Positions 59,677 to 64,000 of a stretch of DNA of 64,000 bases are shown in pieces. The position numbers and the translations under genes are program-made. Where the stretch lies: assembly GCF_000725495.1 (NCBI RefSeq), contig NZ_JNZD01000021.1:124001-188000 (forward strand), read 5' to 3'. The notes under the pieces were generated by a model. That model was not told where the DNA came from, did not search any database, and worked only from the letters and a program-made list of their open reading frames with translations. Position 1 is the first letter of the stretch. The number at the start of each line of letters is the position of its first letter. The DNA is from Streptomyces aureus. GTDB taxonomy: Bacteria > Actinomycetota > Actinomycetes > Streptomycetales > Streptomycetaceae.

Positions 59677-60563
59677 CCCAACTCAGCCCGCCCGCCACCA
59701 CCGCGTCCCCCGCACCCGACCGGCCCGCCGCACGCACCCGCACCCGGCGCGGCCGCGCCGACCGCAAGCCCCGCGTCCTCGTCGCCGTCACCGCGCTCTT
59801 CTTCGCGCTGCTCTATCTGCCCATCGCCGTGGTGACGCTGTTCTCCTTCAACTCCCAGAAGTCCCTCACCGTCTTCAGCGGGTTCAGCCTGCGCTGGTAC
59901 CGCGCCTTCGCCCACGACGACGTCCTGATCTCCTCGCTGGGCACAAGCCTGCGCATCTCCCTGGTGGCGACGGCCGGTTCGATCGTCCTCGGCGTCGCCC
60001 TGGCCCTCGGACTGGTCCGAAGCCGCACCCGGCTCGGCTCACTGGCCGGCCTGATCATGCTCGTACCGCTGATCACCCCCGAGATCGTCACCGGCGTCGC
60101 GTCGATGCTCCTGTTCAAGGGCCTGGGCGTGACCCTGTCCACCGGCACGGTGATGGTCTCGGAGATCACCTTCTCCATCTCCTACGTCACCGTCATCCTC
60201 CGCTCCCGGGTCGCGGCCCTGAACCCCGAGGTGGAGGAGGCCGCGATGGACCTCGGGGCCACCCGCTGGCAGGCGGTCCGCCTGGTCACCCTGCCCGCCC
60301 TGCTGCCCGCGGTGCTCGCCAGCGCCGTACTGATCTTCGCGCTCGTCTTCGACGACTTCGTCCTCGCCTACTTCACCACCGGCGTCGACCCCCAGCCGCT
60401 GTCGGTGCGGATCTACTCGGCGATCCGCTTCGGGGTGCAGCCCACCATCAACGCCGTCGGCACGCTGATGCTCGCCGGATCCATCGGCCTGATCGCCCTG
60501 GCCCTCTTCATTCCGCGCCTGTTCGGCCGCCGCGGCGGCCTCGACATCCTCTCCGGGAGCTGA
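59673..60563 (+). CDS. polyamine-type ABC transporter permease (PotC-like)
   Basis: The gene encodes 296 residues from ATG 59673. A basic N-terminal head (about 1-35) precedes six membrane helices. The EAA motif is VEEAAMDLGATRWQAVRLVT. The segment FNSQKSLTVFSGFSLRWYRA after the first helix is typical of PotC. It pairs with the PotB-like protein to form the channel. Confidence 0.9.
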   Translation: MTQLSPPATTASPAPDRPAARTRTRRGRADRKPRVLVAVTALFFALLYLPIAVVTLFSFNSQKSLTVFSGFSLRWYRAFAHDDVLISSLGTSLRISLVATAGSIVLGVALALGLVRSRTRLGSLAGLIMLVPLITPEIVTGVASMLLFKGLGVTLSTGTVMVSEITFSISYVTVILRSRVAALNPEVEEAAMDLGATRWQAVRLVTLPALLPAVLASAVLIFALVFDDFVLAYFTTGVDPQPLSVRIYSAIRFGVQPTINAVGTLMLAGSIGLIALALFIPRLFGRRGGLDILSGS

Positions 60564-60565
60564 CC

Positions 60566-61636
60566 ATGGACGAGACCCACGCCGTCCGCCTCACCGGCGT
60601 CTCCAAGCGGTTCGCGGACACCTACGCCGTCCGCGACCTGAACCTCGACATCGAGGCCGGCCTCTTCTTCTCCCTGCTCGGCCCCTCCGGCTGCGGCAAG
60701 ACCACCTCACTGCGCATGATCGGCGGCTTCACCGATCCCACGGAAGGATCGGTGCTGCTCGCGGGCGAAGACGTGACCGCGCTGCCGCCGAACAAGCGCA
60801 ACGTCAACACCGTCTTCCAGAGCTACGCCCTGTTCGACCACCTCAGCATCGCCGACAACGTCGCCTTCGGCCTCAAGCGCAAGGGCGTCGAGAAGGCGGA
60901 GATCCGGCGCCGCGTCGGCGAGATGCTGGAACTGGTCCAGCTCGACGGCTTCGCCGGGCGCAAGCCCCGCACCCTCTCCGGCGGCCAGCGCCAGCGCGTC
61001 GCCCTCGCCCGCGCCCTGGTCAACCGGCCGGCCGTCCTCCTGCTCGACGAACCGCTCGCGGCCCTCGACCTGAAGCTGCGCCGCCAGATGCAGGTGGAGC
61101 TCAAGCAGATCCAGCGCGAGGTCGGCATCACCTTCGTCTTCGTCACCCACGACCAGGACGAAGCACTGACCATGTCGGACCGGATCTGTGTCATGAACGA
61201 GGGCCGCGTCGAGCAGTGCGGCACCCCCGAGGACGTGTACGAGCACCCCGCCAGCCGCTTCGTCGCCTCCTTCATGGGCACCTCCAACCTGATGACCGGC
61301 ACCTACCGCGGCGGCGAGGTCACCCTGGACCAGGGACCCGCCCTGCCCGTCGGGCCCCGAGCCGCCATCGCCGACGGCACCCCGGTCAGTGTCTCCCTAC
61401 GCCCCGAGAAGGTCTGGCTGTCCGACTTCGAACCGGGCATGTCGGTGCTGCGCGGAGTCATCCGCGACACCGTCTACAGCGGCCCCACCACCACCTATCT
61501 GATCGAACTCGCGCCCGGCGTCACCCTGTCCGTGCTGGAGCAGAACACGGCGCGCGCCCGCATGGAGGACCGTTGGAGCGGCGGCGAGACGGTCGAGTTC
61601 GGCTGGCGGCCCGAACACTGCCTCGTCCTCGCCTGA
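60566..61636 (+). CDS. polyamine-type ABC transporter ATPase (PotA-like)
   Basis: The gene encodes 356 residues. Walker A is GPSGCGKTT near 41, the Q-loop is in VFQSYALFDHLS, the signature is LSGGQRQRVALARAL near 137, Walker B is LLLDEPLAALD and the switch His is in FVTHDQDEA. A TOBE-like C-terminal domain follows (about 290-356). It powers the PotBC permease. The gene starts two bases after the PotC-like stop. Confidence 0.95.
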   Translation: MDETHAVRLTGVSKRFADTYAVRDLNLDIEAGLFFSLLGPSGCGKTTSLRMIGGFTDPTEGSVLLAGEDVTALPPNKRNVNTVFQSYALFDHLSIADNVAFGLKRKGVEKAEIRRRVGEMLELVQLDGFAGRKPRTLSGGQRQRVALARALVNRPAVLLLDEPLAALDLKLRRQMQVELKQIQREVGITFVFVTHDQDEALTMSDRICVMNEGRVEQCGTPEDVYEHPASRFVASFMGTSNLMTGTYRGGEVTLDQGPALPVGPRAAIADGTPVSVSLRPEKVWLSDFEPGMSVLRGVIRDTVYSGPTTTYLIELAPGVTLSVLEQNTARARMEDRWSGGETVEFGWRPEHCLVLA

Positions 61637-61666
61637 CCGCCCCCACCCGATCTGAAAGCGAAACCG

Positions 61667-62986
61667 ATGCATCACGACGTGATCGTTCTCGGTGCCGGGC
61701 TGGCCGGGCTCGCCGCCGCCCGGGACCTGGCCGCCGCCGGCACCGACGTACTCGTCCTGGAGGCCAGGGACCGGGTCGGCGGCCGGGTCGAACAGGCCCG
61801 CCTCCCCGACGGCCGTACCGTCCAGCTCGGCGGGGAGGTCGTCGGCCGCGCCCACACCGCCTACCTCGACCTCGCCGCGGAACTGGGACTGAAGCTGGTG
61901 CCCAGCTACGTGGCCGAGCCCGGCCGGATGGTCCGCGCCACGCCGGAGGGCAGCTCCGCCGGTGAACCGCCGCACTGGTTCGGCGACGGCGACTCGGCCC
62001 TCCACGCCCGGCTCGGCGCCGAGTTCGCCGCCCTGGCCGCCACCGTCGACCCCGGCGACCCCTGGTCGCACCCGGACGCGGCCGCCCTGGACCGGCTGTC
62101 CGTGGGCGCCTGGCTGCGCTCCCGGCACGCCACCCCCGCCGTCGTCCGCCTGTGGGAGATCGGCCAGCTGGCCCTCGCCGGAGGCTCCTACGAGCGGATC
62201 TCCCTGCTGGCCGCACTGCGCAAGAGCGCCGCCGTCCCCGCGTCCGGCCCGGGCGACTACGACTACGACGACTGGGAAGGACTGCGGCTCGCCGAGGGCT
62301 CGGCGACCCTGGCCGAGGTGATGGGCCGCGAACTCGGCCCGCGCGTCCGCCTCGGCTCACCGGTCGCCGCCCTCGACATACGCCCCGGCCGCTGCACCGT
62401 CCGCCTAGTCACCGGCGAGGTCCTCACCGCCGGGGCCGTCGTGAGCGCCCTGCCCGTGGGACCGCTGCGGTCCGTCGCCGTCAGCGGCGTGAGCGAGGCG
62501 CGCCTCGCCTCCCTGCACCGGCAACGGCAGGCGACGGCAGCCAAGTTCGCCGCCGTCTACGACCGTCCCTTCTGGCGCGCGGACGATCTGAACGGCCTCT
62601 CCGAGTCCGAGGGCGTCCTCGGCAGCACCTGGCCCCAGAACGAAGGCGTCCTGTCCGCACTGATCCCGCCGGAGCGCTACGGCGTCCTGCTGGGCACCCC
62701 GCCCCAGCTGCGCACCCCCGAACTGCTCGCCGAGATCGCCGGCCTGTACGGCGACGAGGCCCGCCGACCGCTCACCTGCTACCTGCGGCTGTGGGGCAGC
62801 GACCCCTGGACACAGGGCTACGTCACCCAGTGGCCGCCGGGCGAGGTGATGGCCGTGGGGCCGTCGCACGGCACCCACGAACCCCCGTTCTACGTCTGCG
62901 GATCCGAACAGTGGGTCGCCGGATACATGGAAGGCGCCGTCCGCACCGGCCGCGCCGCAGCGAAGGAGGCACTGCTCCGTGGCTGA
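61667..62986 (+). CDS. flavin-containing amine oxidase
   Basis: The gene encodes 439 residues from ATG 61667. The FAD motif GAGLAGLAAARDLAAAGTDV opens it, followed by EARDRVGGRVEQARLPDGRT and the FAD-end motif CGSEQWVAGYMEGAVRTGRA. It is of the MAO/putrescine-oxidase type. It should oxidise a primary amine to an aldehyde with release of ammonia and hydrogen peroxide, which suits the neighbouring aldehyde dehydrogenase. No signal peptide, so it acts inside the cell on an imported amine. Confidence 0.9.
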   Translation: MHHDVIVLGAGLAGLAAARDLAAAGTDVLVLEARDRVGGRVEQARLPDGRTVQLGGEVVGRAHTAYLDLAAELGLKLVPSYVAEPGRMVRATPEGSSAGEPPHWFGDGDSALHARLGAEFAALAATVDPGDPWSHPDAAALDRLSVGAWLRSRHATPAVVRLWEIGQLALAGGSYERISLLAALRKSAAVPASGPGDYDYDDWEGLRLAEGSATLAEVMGRELGPRVRLGSPVAALDIRPGRCTVRLVTGEVLTAGAVVSALPVGPLRSVAVSGVSEARLASLHRQRQATAAKFAAVYDRPFWRADDLNGLSESEGVLGSTWPQNEGVLSALIPPERYGVLLGTPPQLRTPELLAEIAGLYGDEARRPLTCYLRLWGSDPWTQGYVTQWPPGEVMAVGPSHGTHEPPFYVCGSEQWVAGYMEGAVRTGRAAAKEALLRG

Positions 62987-64000
62987 CAACGCCCTCCCGG
63001 CAACCGTCCTCAACCACATCGACGGCAAGGAGACACCCGCCGCGTCGGGTGCCACCCTGCGCCTGATCGACCCGGCCACCGGACGCCTCCACGGCACCGC
63101 TCCGCTCTCCGGCACCGACGACGTCGACAACGCCTGCCGCGCGGCCGAGAACGCCGGGCACGTGTGGTCGGCCACCACCCCGCAGCAGCGCCAGGGAGCG
63201 CTGCTGCGCATCGCCGACGCGCTGGAGCGGCACGCCGACGCCGTGGCGAGCGCCGAGGTCGCCGACACCGGCAAACCCCGTGCCCTCTTCCTCGCCGACG
63301 AACTGCCCGCGATCACCGACGTGCTGCGCTACTTCGCCGGCGCCGCACGCAACCTGCCCGGCGCCGCGGCCGCCGAGTACACCCCCGGCCGCACCTCCGT
63401 GCTGCGCCGGGAACCCATCGGCGTCTGCGCGCAGATCACCCCGTGGAACTACCCGCTGATGATGGCCGTGTGGAAGATCGCCCCAGCGCTCGCCGCCGGC
63501 AACACCGTCGTCCTCAAACCGTCCGACAGCACGCCCTCCTCCGCCACGTTCCTGGCCCGGCTGGCCGCCGAGCACCTGCCGCCCGGTGTGCTCAACGTCC
63601 TCTGCGGCGACCGTGACACCGGCCGCCTGCTGGTCGCCCATCCCGCCGTGCGGCTCGTCGCCCTCACCGGGAGTGTCCGCGCCGGACAGCAGATCGCCGC
63701 GGCCGCGGCCGCCGACCTCAAACGGCTCCACCTGGAGCTCGGCGGCAACGCGCCCGTGCTGATCCACGAGGACGCCGACCTGGACGACGCCGTAGGACAG
63801 CTGTCGTCGCTGGCCTTCTACAATGCCGGCCAGGACTGCACCGCCGCCACCAGGGTCCTGGTCCACCACCGGATCCACGACGCCTTCCTCGACGCCTTCG
63901 CCGAACGGGCCGCCCAGCAGGTCCCCGGCGGCCCCGACGACCCGGACGCCGACTTCGGCCCGCTCAACAACGCGGCCCAGCTCGCCTCCGTACGCCGTCT
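62979..64000 (+). CDS. aldehyde dehydrogenase (aminobutyraldehyde type), C-terminus cut by window edge
   Basis: Reading starts at GTG 62979, overlapping the amine-oxidase stop by eight bases, with AAGGAGG upstream. The frame is open at 64000 (340 residues seen). Key residues are PWNYPLMMAVWKIAPALAAG and KPSDSTPSSA in the NAD domain, the catalytic Glu in LELGGNAPV near 253, and the catalytic Cys in NAGQDCTAATR near 285. The closest group I can name is gamma-aminobutyraldehyde or betaine aldehyde dehydrogenase. It should oxidise the amino-aldehyde made by the amine oxidase. Confidence 0.92.
   Translation, partial: MADNALPATVLNHIDGKETPAASGATLRLIDPATGRLHGTAPLSGTDDVDNACRAAENAGHVWSATTPQQRQGALLRIADALERHADAVASAEVADTGKPRALFLADELPAITDVLRYFAGAARNLPGAAAAEYTPGRTSVLRREPIGVCAQITPWNYPLMMAVWKIAPALAAGNTVVLKPSDSTPSSATFLARLAAEHLPPGVLNVLCGDRDTGRLLVAHPAVRLVALTGSVRAGQQIAAAAAADLKRLHLELGGNAPVLIHEDADLDDAVGQLSSLAFYNAGQDCTAATRVLVHHRIHDAFLDAFAERAAQQVPGGPDDPDADFGPLNNAAQLASVRR

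Noticed and set aside
1..64000. tRNA genes, CRISPR arrays, prophage or large biosynthetic clusters
   Set aside because: I saw no cloverleaf with conserved TTCGA arm, no regular short repeats with spacers, no phage structural genes, and no PKS/NRPS-type modules.

Overview
The window is high-GC actinobacterial DNA, almost certainly from a Streptomyces chromosome. Third codon positions are strongly G/C. GTG starts are common and genes are often coupled by ATGA/GTGA overlaps. Lipoboxes, twin-arginine signals, an ECF sigma factor and many TetR, GntR and HxlR regulators are present. I saw no tRNA, rRNA, CRISPR array, prophage or large antibiotic gene cluster.

Region 1 (1-26.6 kb) is mostly intact chromosome. 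It holds a DUF4132-type gene pair, an inositol-monophosphatase-like protein with altered metal ligands and an orphan amino-acid-binding lipoprotein. Next is a four-gene translationally coupled operon for a surface polysaccharide: nucleotide-sugar dehydrogenase, processive GT2 synthase, a 37-residue membrane peptide and a polysaccharide deacetylase. A DosR/DevR-type palindrome lies in the divergent promoter region between this operon and a LamG lipoprotein. A Tat-exported GH127 enzyme with a lectin tail follows, then several small regulator-target pairs (TetR/beta-lactamase-like, DUF1648/GntR, HxlR/alpha-beta hydrolase). The region ends with a 1365-residue secreted amidase coupled to a lipoprotein.

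Region 2 (26.6-47.7 kb) is an accessory stretch full of decayed genes. Two about 90% identical remnants of an AbiEii-like nucleotidyltransferase bound it. Between them are IS5-type transposase remnants, an orphan SUKH protein, and a truncated CdiA-type RNase toxin tail with an intact putative immunity gene. Several genes carry frameshifts or internal deletions. Genes that look intact here include a TetR/SDR pair, a coupled PIN-nuclease/OGG-fold pair, DinB, an ECF sigma/anti-sigma pair with two matching promoters, and an unknown gene framed by inverted repeats.

Region 3 (47.8-64 kb) is a divergent catabolic locus. Leftward genes encode a small protein, a NuoF-like flavoprotein, a ferredoxin, an NDP-forming acyl-CoA synthetase, two acyl-CoA dehydrogenases, a 3-hydroxyacyl-CoA dehydrogenase and a TetR regulator. 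Rightward genes encode a Rieske oxygenase, a PotABCD-like transporter, a flavin amine oxidase and an aldehyde dehydrogenase that runs off the window. Two 18-bp palindromes in the shared promoter are probable TetR operators. Uptake of a polyamine-like or quaternary amine, oxidative cleavage by the Rieske system and beta-oxidation-type processing is a coherent reading, but the substrate is not shown by the sequence.
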